In this document: piece by piece, positions 55,414-63,630 of the stretch | How positions within the stretch are numbered: the first letter of the stretch is position 1 | Layout of the letters: every line of letters starts with the position of its first letter | Source: Prochlorococcus sp. AG-363-A03 | Lineage (GTDB): Bacteria; Cyanobacteriota; Cyanobacteriia; PCC-6307; Cyanobiaceae | DNA length: 64,000 nt | Direction: 5' to 3' | Assembly: GCA_003280445.1 (NCBI GenBank) | Contig: QCEW01000003.1 | Coordinates: 39,477 to 103,476, forward strand | Notes under the pieces: model-generated | Database searches by the model: none | The model's input: the letters and a program-made list of their open reading frames with translations, nothing else | What the model was told of the DNA's origin: nothing | Program-made: the position numbers and the translations under genes

Positions 55414-56904
55414 GTGAAAAAAATATTCCTAATTTTTCCAAATCAATTATTTAAAATAAAAAAGCAATTTCTTGAGATTGAACACATTGCTTTAATCCAA
55501 GACAGTTTATTTTTCGGATCTGATAGTCAATGGAAGCAAAGATTTCATTGTCAAAAAATTATTTTCCATAAAGCGACCATGGACTATTACGAAGAAAGAC
55601 TAAAAAAACAAGGTCTTAGTGTGATTTATATAAAGCATAAAAGAGAAACAAGGACAGAGGATAATCTTAATTATCTATTTGAAAAAGGTTTTAATCATTT
55701 TATTACTTACGAAGCATTTGATTGGTCACTAGAAAAAAGGACAAAAGATTTCACATTAAAAAATAATATCAAATTAGACATAATAGCAAGTGAAATGTTT
55801 TTAACTTGCAAGGATATATATGAAGAAGTCCTTAATCAAAAAAAGATTCATGGCATGCAAAAATTCTATAAGGGTCAAAGACAAAACCTGAATATTCTTA
55901 TTGAAAAAAATGGTTCTCCTACTGGGGGCGCATGGAGTTTTGACAAAGTTAACAGAAAGAAGTTACCAAGGTCAATCAAAGTACCAATAATAAAAAATAT
56001 AAAAACAAACAAGTTTTTAGCTAAAGCGAAGAAAGATATTTCTATTAATTATGGGGAATATTATGGGAGTCATGAAAACTTTAATTATCCGATATCTCAT
56101 AAAGATGCAGAAGAATGGTTAGATAATTTTTTAATTGAAAGATTAAATTTATTTGGAGATTACGAAGATGCAATACATTCAAGCCATAGGACACTTTGGC
56201 ATAGTGTTCTTTCTCCATTAATTAATTCAGGATTACTTACCCCGAGACAAATAATAGATAAATCTTGGGATTTTTATCAATCCAATAATATTGGGATTAA
56301 TTCCTATGAAGGATTTGTTAGACAAATTATTGGCTGGCGTGAATTTATCCTATTAATGTATAGACGTAATGGTGTAGAACTAAGAAATGGAAACTTCTGG
56401 GATTTTGAGGATAAAGCAATACCATCTAGTTTTTACACTGGTCAAACAGGGATAAGGCCTTTAGACGACTCAATAAAAAATATTTTAGATACCGGATATG
56501 CTCATCATATAGAAAGACTAATGATAGTTGGAAATTTAATGCTTCTATGCAGATTCCACCCAAACCAAGTATACAAATGGTTTATGGAGTTATTTATAGA
56601 TGCATATGATTGGGTTATGGTTCCAAATGTTTATGGAATGAGTCAATTTTCAGATGGAGGTCTATTTACAACTAAACCATATATTTCAGGCTCCAATTAT
56701 ATCCGAAAAATGTCTAACTATAAATCTGAAGAATGGTGTTCAACTTGGGATAGTCTTTTTTGGACATTCATAGATGATTATAAAAATAAATTTAAAGACC
56801 AAAATCGATTGTCCATGATTTTAAGAAACCTAGAAAAAATGGAACCTAATAAAAAAATGACTCACAGACGTAAAGCTTATGATTTTATTTCTAGACTAAC
56901 TTAA
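55414..56904 (+). CDS. Deoxyribodipyrimidine photolyase-related protein (FeS-BCP/PhrB type) lacking FeS ligands
   Basis: 496 residues of the prokaryotic (6-4) photolyase / cryptochrome branch: an N-terminal Rossmann-like antenna domain (about residues 1-130), and a FAD domain with 'SYEGFVRQIIGWREFI' (about 297-311), 'GYAHHIERLMIVGN' (about 361-374) and 'GMSQFSDGGLFTTKPY' (about 408-423). The usual C-terminal CxxC...C part is replaced by 'NYKSEEWCSTWDSLFW', and the earlier Cys position reads RPLDD, so the 4Fe-4S ligands seem to be gone. Starts GTG at 55414. DNA repair or light sensing is inferred. Confidence 0.85.
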   Translation: MKKIFLIFPNQLFKIKKQFLEIEHIALIQDSLFFGSDSQWKQRFHCQKIIFHKATMDYYEERLKKQGLSVIYIKHKRETRTEDNLNYLFEKGFNHFITYEAFDWSLEKRTKDFTLKNNIKLDIIASEMFLTCKDIYEEVLNQKKIHGMQKFYKGQRQNLNILIEKNGSPTGGAWSFDKVNRKKLPRSIKVPIIKNIKTNKFLAKAKKDISINYGEYYGSHENFNYPISHKDAEEWLDNFLIERLNLFGDYEDAIHSSHRTLWHSVLSPLINSGLLTPRQIIDKSWDFYQSNNIGINSYEGFVRQIIGWREFILLMYRRNGVELRNGNFWDFEDKAIPSSFYTGQTGIRPLDDSIKNILDTGYAHHIERLMIVGNLMLLCRFHPNQVYKWFMELFIDAYDWVMVPNVYGMSQFSDGGLFTTKPYISGSNYIRKMSNYKSEEWCSTWDSLFWTFIDDYKNKFKDQNRLSMILRNLEKMEPNKKMTHRRKAYDFISRLT

Positions 56905-56974
56905 TAATTTCCACTTAGCTACTTAACTTATCAACTCCTATTATCTATGTCTAGGTACTGTTCTTACCCAAAAT

Positions 56975-57000
56975 AGAGCTCTCGAAAAGAAGAGAGCTCT
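56975..57000. terminator. Possible terminator after the photolyase gene
   Basis: Perfect inverted repeat AGAGCTCT ... AGAGCTCT with a 10-nt loop, followed by TTATAAT rather than a full T run. It lies between the photolyase and peroxiredoxin genes. Confidence 0.5.
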
Positions 57001-57026
57001 TTATAATAAATTTTTGATTAAATATA

Positions 57027-57479
57027 GTGAAACTGAAAGTTGGCGATAAGATTCCATCATTTTCATTGAAAGATCAAAATGGAAACATCAGAACATCAAA
57101 TAAACTGAGTAGGTCTCTGGTTTTGTTTTTTTATCCAAAAGACGATACTCCTGGTTGTACTATCGAGGCATGTGGCTTCCGCGACAAATATGATCTTTTT
57201 AAAATACTAGGAGCTGAGGTGTGGGGGATAAGTAATGGAAGTACACAAAGTCATCTTGGATTTGCGAATAAAAATAAACTTCAGTATCCATTACTTTGCG
57301 ACCAAAACAACATTCTTAGGAAACAATTCGGTGTACCAAAAAAGCTGGGATTCATCGAAGGAAGAGTAACATATATAATAAATTCCGAAGGAATAATTAA
57401 ACATATTTTCGAAGACCTTTTAAATGGTCCAGCTCATATAAAAGAAGCTATAAAAGCATTAAAGAAACTTCAATACTAA
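57027..57479 (+). CDS. bcp: Peroxiredoxin of the BCP/PrxQ type
   Basis: 150 residues. It reduces hydrogen and organic peroxides with electrons from thioredoxin. The peroxidatic Cys is in 'PKDDTPGCTIEACGFRD' (near residue 45), with the second Cys five residues on, as in PrxQ. Starts with GTG at 57027. It lies between two photolyase-type genes, which suggests joint photo-oxidative defence. Confidence 0.94.
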   Translation: MKLKVGDKIPSFSLKDQNGNIRTSNKLSRSLVLFFYPKDDTPGCTIEACGFRDKYDLFKILGAEVWGISNGSTQSHLGFANKNKLQYPLLCDQNNILRKQFGVPKKLGFIEGRVTYIINSEGIIKHIFEDLLNGPAHIKEAIKALKKLQY

Positions 57480-57504
57480 GACAAAATTCAAAATTAATAA
57501 TCAT

Positions 57505-58620
57505 ATGAATATTTTCGAAGAAGCTAATAACGTATTAGATGACTTTATTGAAAATAACCTTGTGTCATACCATCAGCTAAGAAATTACGATTATGGGATA
57601 GAAAATAGGACTAATGTTTCTCAGATTTCTAAATATACATCTCATAGAATTCTTTACGAATACGATATCGTGAAAAAATTAAAAAAGTTTGACAAGAAAC
57701 AAAAGTATACTGATGAAATTCTCTGGAGGATTTACTGGAAGGGTTATCTTGAAAATTATAAATCAATATGGTTTGAATATATAAATTTCAAAGAAAACTC
57801 ACATAATTTAAACTTAATTAATTCTGCGATTGATGGAAAGACAGGTATAGATTGCTTTGACTCATGGATAGAGGAGCTTAAAGAAAATAATTATCTACAT
57901 AATCACTCAAGGATGTGGTTTGCAAGTATTTGGATTTTTACTTTGGGACTTCCATGGCAACTAGGAGCAAGGCTTTTCATGAAACACCTATTTGATGGGG
58001 ATGCTTCGTCAAACACTCTTAGCTGGAGATGGGTAGCTGGTATGCACACAAATAAGAAGCCTTACTTAGCATCCAAAGAAAACATCGATAAGTATACAGT
58101 TAATAGATTTAAGAAGACTCAAATTAGCATATCGAGAAATGTTAATGTTATCAAAAATAATCAACATCAATCAAATAAACTTCCAGTTCAATTTCGTTTA
58201 CCTAAGAGCAATATTCTATTAATGTTCGATAATGATATGAATATTTTGAACAGATTTGAATTATTTAATTCATACTCAAAGGTTTATATATTGAGTAATG
58301 GAATCATCAACGATGTATTTAAGCTAAGCGAAAAAGTAATTCAATTCAAACTAGGCTTAATTGAAAATATAAATAAATTAATCCCAAACTCAGAAGTAAT
58401 AAAATCAACTGACATAGATATCTTTTTCTATGATAAAAAGTATATTGATGTTATCTACCCGGGAGTTGGGCATAACCTAGATTTAATAAACACATATGCC
58501 AATCAAAATCAAATTACCATTAATTATATATACAGAAAAGAAGATCTTAAATACTGGGATTATGCAAATTCAGGATTTTACAAATTTAAGAAATCATTTT
58601 ATAGACTTAACAAAATTTAA
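57505..58620 (+). CDS. Photolyase-like protein with FAD domain first and an extra C-terminal domain
   Basis: 371 residues. The first 200 residues hold the photolyase FAD-binding core: 'TSHRILYEYDIV' (about 45-56), 'EILWRIYWKGYLE' (71-83), 'GKTGIDCFDSWIEEL' (111-125), 'LHNHSRMWFASI' (131-142) and 'SSNTLSWRWVAGM' (168-180). No N-terminal antenna domain is present. Instead a predicted alpha/beta part follows at about 215-371 ('NILLMFDNDMNILNRF'), possibly a relocated Rossmann-like domain. This order is not that of normal photolyases. Start ATG at 57505. Confidence 0.8.
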   Translation: MNIFEEANNVLDDFIENNLVSYHQLRNYDYGIENRTNVSQISKYTSHRILYEYDIVKKLKKFDKKQKYTDEILWRIYWKGYLENYKSIWFEYINFKENSHNLNLINSAIDGKTGIDCFDSWIEELKENNYLHNHSRMWFASIWIFTLGLPWQLGARLFMKHLFDGDASSNTLSWRWVAGMHTNKKPYLASKENIDKYTVNRFKKTQISISRNVNVIKNNQHQSNKLPVQFRLPKSNILLMFDNDMNILNRFELFNSYSKVYILSNGIINDVFKLSEKVIQFKLGLIENINKLIPNSEVIKSTDIDIFFYDKKYIDVIYPGVGHNLDLINTYANQNQITINYIYRKEDLKYWDYANSGFYKFKKSFYRLNKI

Positions 58621-58718
58621 AACCTAATAAATAATATTAAAATAATTCAAACATAATAATCCTAACCTACACAATCATATCAAATCGTAATTATAATAAA
58701 TTAAATGTTTAAAGATTT

Positions 58719-59621
58719 ATGGTTAGATTAAATGAAATCAAGAGTCAAAATGGAAAAATATTCTTAATCACTGGAGCAAATAGCGGCCTTGGTTATGAAA
58801 CAACAAAATTCCTTCTAGAAAAGGGGGCAACAGTAATCATGTGCTGCAGAGACTTACGTAAAGGAGAGAAAGCAAAAAAAGAACTTTCAAAATTAAGTTT
58901 TCCTGGGAAGATTGAGCTAGTTGAATTAGATTTATCCGATTTAAAAAATGTTGAAAAAATTGCTGAATTTATAAAAAATGAATTTAATCACTTAGATGTT
59001 TTAATAAACAACGCTGGAATAATGGCTCCTCCTAAGACTTTTAGCAAGCAGGGCTTCGAAATACAATTTGCTGTTAATCATCTTGCTCACATGTTTTTAA
59101 CGTTGGAACTATTACCAATGCTTGAAGAGAAAAGTAATTCTAGGGTTGTCACCGTAACCTCGGGCGTTCAATATATTGGGAAAATTCAATGGGATGATCT
59201 ACAAGGAAATCTTAAATACAATCGTTGGGCTTCATATGCGCAGAGCAAACTTGCAAACGTAATGTTTGGCTTGGAGCTCAACTCAAGACTTAAAGAACGC
59301 AATTCACAAACATCTTCACTACTAGCTCATCCGGGATTTGCTCGTACAAATTTACAACCAAATTCGGTTAAAGCGAATCAATCATGGCAAGAAGAACTTG
59401 CCTATAAATTAATGGATCCAATGTTTCAAAGCGCGAAAATGGGTGCTTTGCCTCAAATAACAGCCGCTACATGGTCTAACGCTAAAGGAGGAGAACAATA
59501 TGGTCCTAGGTTGAACTTCAGAGGGTTTCCAAAAAAATGCAGAAATGCACCAAAAGCACTAAACCAAACTTCAAGAAAAAAATTATGGGAAATAAGCGAA
59601 AAGCTTATAAATAATATTTAA
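58719..59621 (+). CDS. Short-chain dehydrogenase/reductase
   Basis: 300 residues of the classical SDR type (close in style to retinol or protochlorophyllide dehydrogenase-like members): cofactor loop 'ITGANSGLGYETTKFL', 'VLINNAGIMAPP', and the catalytic 'SYAQSKLANVMFG' (YxxxK). 'GAT' and 'CCRDLRKG' suggest NADP preference. Substrate unknown. SDR genes commonly accompany DUF2256 and photolyase genes. Confidence 0.9.
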   Translation: MVRLNEIKSQNGKIFLITGANSGLGYETTKFLLEKGATVIMCCRDLRKGEKAKKELSKLSFPGKIELVELDLSDLKNVEKIAEFIKNEFNHLDVLINNAGIMAPPKTFSKQGFEIQFAVNHLAHMFLTLELLPMLEEKSNSRVVTVTSGVQYIGKIQWDDLQGNLKYNRWASYAQSKLANVMFGLELNSRLKERNSQTSSLLAHPGFARTNLQPNSVKANQSWQEELAYKLMDPMFQSAKMGALPQITAATWSNAKGGEQYGPRLNFRGFPKKCRNAPKALNQTSRKKLWEISEKLINNI

Positions 59622-59628
59622 TCTCCTC

Positions 59629-60219
59629 TCAAAGAAAAGAAACCAACGCTTCTCCTTTATCACATATTTCTTGCTGTGAAGGGCATGCTGTCATTCCAGT
59701 CCAACTGATTAGGCCTTTTCTAATTGAACAATTACATTTATCCTCACCGGTTAATTCATTAAGTTCTTTCCCGGTCCAAGGAGTGGCATCATCATTAAGC
59801 ATTATTTCTTTCAATCTTTCATAAAAGGGCTTAGTCAACTCATCAAATATTTGTATCGAATGGAGTAAATCATCTAAAGCCTCATATTTATCATAATTTC
59901 TTTTTTCTAATTCTTTGTTAAAAACGCCTCTCATAAATTTTGTACAATTAATCGCTTCTAAATTAGTAAATGGTTTAAAATTCGGGCTTATATATTCCCT
60001 ATTTTTTACTATTGATTCTAGGGACAATAACCTTTTTTCAAAATCCTTAATCTTGTTAACCGAATACAAATTATAATTTTCAATATCATTCTCGGACAAG
60101 GAGTTAGTAACCAAGTCTGTAATATGCTCAGTCAGGCTTTTACCTGACATCATTGCCTGTCGTTTAACTCTAATCAATAAATCTTTCGAGATCTTTATAT
60201 TAAACTGACTTTTAGTCAT
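59629..60219 (-). CDS. Ribbon-helix-helix protein with cysteine-rich C-terminus
   Basis: 196 residues. The N-terminus 'FNIKISKDLLIRVKRQAMMSGKSLTEHITDLV' (about residues 6-37) is an Arc/CopG-like ribbon-helix-helix DNA-binding motif. A middle coiled part is followed by a C-terminal region with Cys residues in 'EDKCNCSIRKGLISWTGMTACPSQQEICDKG', possibly binding metal. The DNA palindrome ATGTATACAT overlaps its start codon (60218-60227), a possible autoregulatory site. It converges on the SDR gene (7 nt). A regulator of the photolyase cassette is one possibility. Confidence 0.7.
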   Translation of the reverse strand: MTKSQFNIKISKDLLIRVKRQAMMSGKSLTEHITDLVTNSLSENDIENYNLYSVNKIKDFEKRLLSLESIVKNREYISPNFKPFTNLEAINCTKFMRGVFNKELEKRNYDKYEALDDLLHSIQIFDELTKPFYERLKEIMLNDDATPWTGKELNELTGEDKCNCSIRKGLISWTGMTACPSQQEICDKGEALVSFL

Positions 60220-60320
60220 GTATACATAAACATCACTGATTAAACTATAATCATTTCTTTACTAATAACAACAGTATGTATGGCTAAAAATATTCTCAAG
60301 GCAACAAATATATAAATTAC

Positions 60321-60352
60321 CTAAACTATTTATGCTAGAAAAAATAGTTTAG
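60321..60352. repeat. 11-bp inverted repeat between the RHH and transglutaminase genes
   Basis: CTAAACTATTT at 60321-60331 and its complement AAATAGTTTAG at 60342-60352, with a 10-nt loop. It lies 23 nt past the end of the transglutaminase gene. There is no T run after it on the minus strand, so an operator is as likely as a terminator. Confidence 0.55.
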
Positions 60353-60374
60353 ATAGTTTATATATTTACATACG

Positions 60375-61220
60375 TCAAGTAACCTCGATATTCCACTTTA
60401 GTTCACTCTTTACATCGCAAGGCCCAACAAAGCTCCCTCTTACTGGTGCGACCAGTTCAGACTTAGAAGAAGAAGCCAAAGCAACATAATTATGGTTAAT
60501 AAGTCCACAACCACTTGGATCAAAACCTCTCCATCCAAAGCCAGGGATAAAGACCTCTGTCCATGCATGAAGTTCATATTTAGCAGGAGGTTTATCCATA
60601 AATTGATAGCCGCTAACAAAGCGACTTGGGATCCCAACACATCTGCAAGCTTCCATCAACAATATTGCTAAATCTCTACAAGAGCCAACTCTCTCGCTAA
60701 GAGTCCTTCCAGAGTTCCATGCTGGTCCAAGATGTCTTGGAGTATATTTAACTCTATCTTTAATTAATTCAATTAATTGATATAAAAAATCCAATACATT
60801 ATTATTTATTCCCGCTAAAGCTTCTTGCGCGATTTTAATAGCAGCTGGATCATGCTGACCATTCGGAAACCATCCTTTAATAGATCCAATCAATGAATCA
60901 TTGGATTCAATCTTCAAAGGTAAACTTAAATCATAATTATTTTTTAAATTATATAAATCTGGATGAATCATTGTTTCTATATTACTTTCGGCCTTTATAG
61001 AAAATGATTTCGTAGGCTCTGTAAAATACACTCTAAAAGCATTATCACCATTATCTGTAATTAGAGGGAAAATAGTATGTTTAGAGGGGGTAATTTTAAG
61101 CTTGAATTTAGATAATTCCTGAAAGCCATTAGATCTAGGTTTAAGACAAATTAGATGCTCTTCAAGCAATACCGGAATTTCATATGAATAAGCAAGTGTA
61201 TGTATTACTTTCTTTTTCAT
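60375..61220 (-). CDS. Transglutaminase-like cysteine peptidase
   Basis: 281 residues of the bacterial transglutaminase-like family with an N-terminal beta domain (about residues 1-110). The catalytic Cys is in 'SERVGSCRDLAILLMEACR' (near residue 180), the His in 'ELHAWTEVF' and the Asp in 'FDPSGCG'. Such proteins are encoded beside alpha-E and circularly permuted ATP-grasp genes, as here, and probably act on peptides. Start ATG, overlapping the upstream gene by 4 nt. Confidence 0.92.
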   Translation of the reverse strand: MKKKVIHTLAYSYEIPVLLEEHLICLKPRSNGFQELSKFKLKITPSKHTIFPLITDNGDNAFRVYFTEPTKSFSIKAESNIETMIHPDLYNLKNNYDLSLPLKIESNDSLIGSIKGWFPNGQHDPAAIKIAQEALAGINNNVLDFLYQLIELIKDRVKYTPRHLGPAWNSGRTLSERVGSCRDLAILLMEACRCVGIPSRFVSGYQFMDKPPAKYELHAWTEVFIPGFGWRGFDPSGCGLINHNYVALASSSKSELVAPVRGSFVGPCDVKSELKWNIEVT

Positions 61221-62191
61221 TCTTGTAAAGATTCAGTATCAAATCTTTGTTCATTAACAAAATAAATTCCATGTATAAGATCATGTAGCTTATTTAAATC
61301 AATTTGAAGACTATCAATAGCCTCATGTAGACCATCTTTAATCAAGTGATCAATTCGTACAAAGCTCCATTTTGATAGCAACAAACCTATTAAACATTCA
61401 AGATCATTGGGCTTCTCGGAAACAGGTGAGTTTTGTATCTTCCCCAAAGATTCCTTAATACCCTCAAGACAAAACCTAACAGATCTTGGAAAAATAGGAT
61501 CTAATAATAAGAAGCTAGCAATTGCATTCGGCTTGATTGATCCTTGCTCAGATATTCTAAACATTTGATAAGCCCCTGCTGATCTTAATAATGAAATCCA
61601 TTGAAGCTCATCTAAAGCTCCGCCAAGTTCTTTTAGATTTGGTAAAAGCAAGAAATACTTTACATCTAATATTCTAGATGTTTTATCTGCCCTCTCAATT
61701 AGTCTTCCTAATTTACTAAAATGCCATGCAATATCATGGCTGAAAGTAGCATCAGTAACACCATAGAATAATTGACATCCTCTTCTAATTTCGAATAATT
61801 GTTCTTGAGAAGGTTGATGCCAGATGACCTCACCTTCCTGAATACTCCAATATAAACTATTAATTTGTTCCCACATTTCAGAAGTTATAACATCTCTAAT
61901 TTGACGGGCATTTTCTCTTGCCATAAAAATACAACTTAAAATGCTGTTTGGGTTTTCTCTATCTTTGATAAGAAAATTTATTACATCCCTAGGAGTTTTA
62001 TTTTTATAAATCTCATCAAAATTATTCCTATCCCCACTTGCGTCGATCAAAGGCAACCATGGTTCAGCACTTCCAGGAGGACAATCTAATGCCATAGATT
62101 CACTAACCTCAACAAATCTAGAAATATTTTCTGCACGTTCTAGATATCTATTAATCCAATAAAGTGATTCAGCGACTCTGCTAAGTAACAT
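61217..62191 (-). CDS. Alpha-E domain protein (DUF403)
   Basis: 324 residues, all-helical. It begins 'MLLSRVAESLYWINRYLERAENISRFV' in the way typical of the alpha-E family and carries 'ENARQIRDVITSEMWEQIN'. It always goes with the ATP-grasp and transglutaminase partners; biochemical role unknown. It overlaps the downstream gene by 4 nt and starts 5 nt after the upstream gene. Confidence 0.93.
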   Translation of the reverse strand: MLLSRVAESLYWINRYLERAENISRFVEVSESMALDCPPGSAEPWLPLIDASGDRNNFDEIYKNKTPRDVINFLIKDRENPNSILSCIFMARENARQIRDVITSEMWEQINSLYWSIQEGEVIWHQPSQEQLFEIRRGCQLFYGVTDATFSHDIAWHFSKLGRLIERADKTSRILDVKYFLLLPNLKELGGALDELQWISLLRSAGAYQMFRISEQGSIKPNAIASFLLLDPIFPRSVRFCLEGIKESLGKIQNSPVSEKPNDLECLIGLLLSKWSFVRIDHLIKDGLHEAIDSLQIDLNKLHDLIHGIYFVNEQRFDTESLQE

Positions 62192-62196
62192 TGCAA

Positions 62197-63630
62197 TTAT
62201 TGACTAACAACCCAAGTATCCTTGCAACCACCTCCTTGCGAAGAGTTAACAATTAAAGAATCACGTTTTAAGGCTACTCTTGTTAATCCTCCTGGGCTTA
62301 CCCAAGTATTCTTTCCTCGCAAAACATAGGGTCTTAAATCAACATGACAAGGATAAACTTCACCATCACTAAGTGATGGAACTGTAGACAAATCTAAGGT
62401 TGGTTGAGCTATATAATTTCTTGGATTAGCTTTTATTTTTGCTGAAAATCTATCAATATCAATTTGAGAAGAATGTGGCCCAATCAACATTCCATACCCC
62501 CCTGCTTCAGATACACTTTTTACAACTAATTTAGCAAGATTTTCTAGTACAAAATTCAGATCCTTTGATTTTGCACAAACATATGTTTTGACATTATTAA
62601 TAAGTGGTTCTTCTTTTAAGTAATATCTAATCATATCAGGCACAAAAGTATAAATTAATTTATCATCAGCTAGCCCTGTTCCTGGGGCATTTGCAATAGC
62701 CACTCTACCTTTTCTCATTACATCAATAAGCCCTGGGACTCCCAGCATTGAATCTTTTCTAAAAAATTTAGGATCTAAGAAATCATCATCTATTCGACGA
62801 TAAATTACATCAACTTTTTTAATACCAGAAGTAGTTTTCAAATAAACATTTTGGTTTTGACAAACTAAATCAGTTCCCTCTACTAATTGAATTCCCATTT
62901 GCTGAGCTAAGTAACTGTGCTCAAAATATGCGCTATTAAATACTCCAGGAGTCAATAGAACAACTTTTGGGCTATCAGTCCAAACAGCCAATTCCTGTAA
63001 AGATTTCAGCAAGTACGATGGATAATCATCAATAGGCCTAACAACCCTCCCATTAAAAAGGCTGGGGAAAATCCTTTTCATGACTAATCTATTTTCCAAG
63101 AAATAAGCAACTCCTGAAGGGCAGCGAAGATTATCCTCTAAAACCAGCCACTCCCCTTTTCCATCTCTAATAAGATCAAGACCAGATATATGGCACCATT
63201 TCCCTAAAGGAAGAACAAAACCCTGCATTTGAGGTCTCCAGCCATCAGAACTTTCTATAAAATCTCGTGGAATAATTCCATCATTAATTATTTGTTGTTT
63301 TCCATATACATCAGCTAAAAATAAATCTATTGCTTCGAGTCTTTGTATGAGTCCTCTCTCTAAATCCAACCATTCCGAAGAACCAATAACCCTGGGCAAA
63401 GGGTCAAATGGAAGAATCCTTTCGGAACCTTTATTACCAGAATCATTGAGACGGAAAGTTGCCCCATGTCGAAGAAGAAGTTTTCTTGCGATTTCATGAC
63501 TTATGTTCAATTGGTCTAAGCCCATCTCTCTTAAAGAAGAAAGCAATGGCTCTAGAGCTGATCTCGGTAAAAAATCATCAGAGGAAAAGTATTCATCGTA
63601 GCCTGTTTTTGGTTGATAATCTTTAAACAA
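62197..63630 (-). CDS. Circularly permuted ATP-grasp protein (DUF404/407)
   Basis: 477 residues. Signatures: 'YGKQQIINDGIIPRDFI' and 'WLVLEDNLRCPSGVAY' (metal/ATP residues), 'VKSVSEAGGYGMLIG' and 'YIAQPTLDLSTVP'. It is the ATP-dependent ligase-like member of the three-gene operon; a peptide-bond-forming or -modifying role is inferred from family work. Start ATG at 63630. It is the first gene of the operon. Confidence 0.93.
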   Translation of the reverse strand: MFKDYQPKTGYDEYFSSDDFLPRSALEPLLSSLREMGLDQLNISHEIARKLLLRHGATFRLNDSGNKGSERILPFDPLPRVIGSSEWLDLERGLIQRLEAIDLFLADVYGKQQIINDGIIPRDFIESSDGWRPQMQGFVLPLGKWCHISGLDLIRDGKGEWLVLEDNLRCPSGVAYFLENRLVMKRIFPSLFNGRVVRPIDDYPSYLLKSLQELAVWTDSPKVVLLTPGVFNSAYFEHSYLAQQMGIQLVEGTDLVCQNQNVYLKTTSGIKKVDVIYRRIDDDFLDPKFFRKDSMLGVPGLIDVMRKGRVAIANAPGTGLADDKLIYTFVPDMIRYYLKEEPLINNVKTYVCAKSKDLNFVLENLAKLVVKSVSEAGGYGMLIGPHSSQIDIDRFSAKIKANPRNYIAQPTLDLSTVPSLSDGEVYPCHVDLRPYVLRGKNTWVSPGGLTRVALKRDSLIVNSSQGGGCKDTWVVSQ

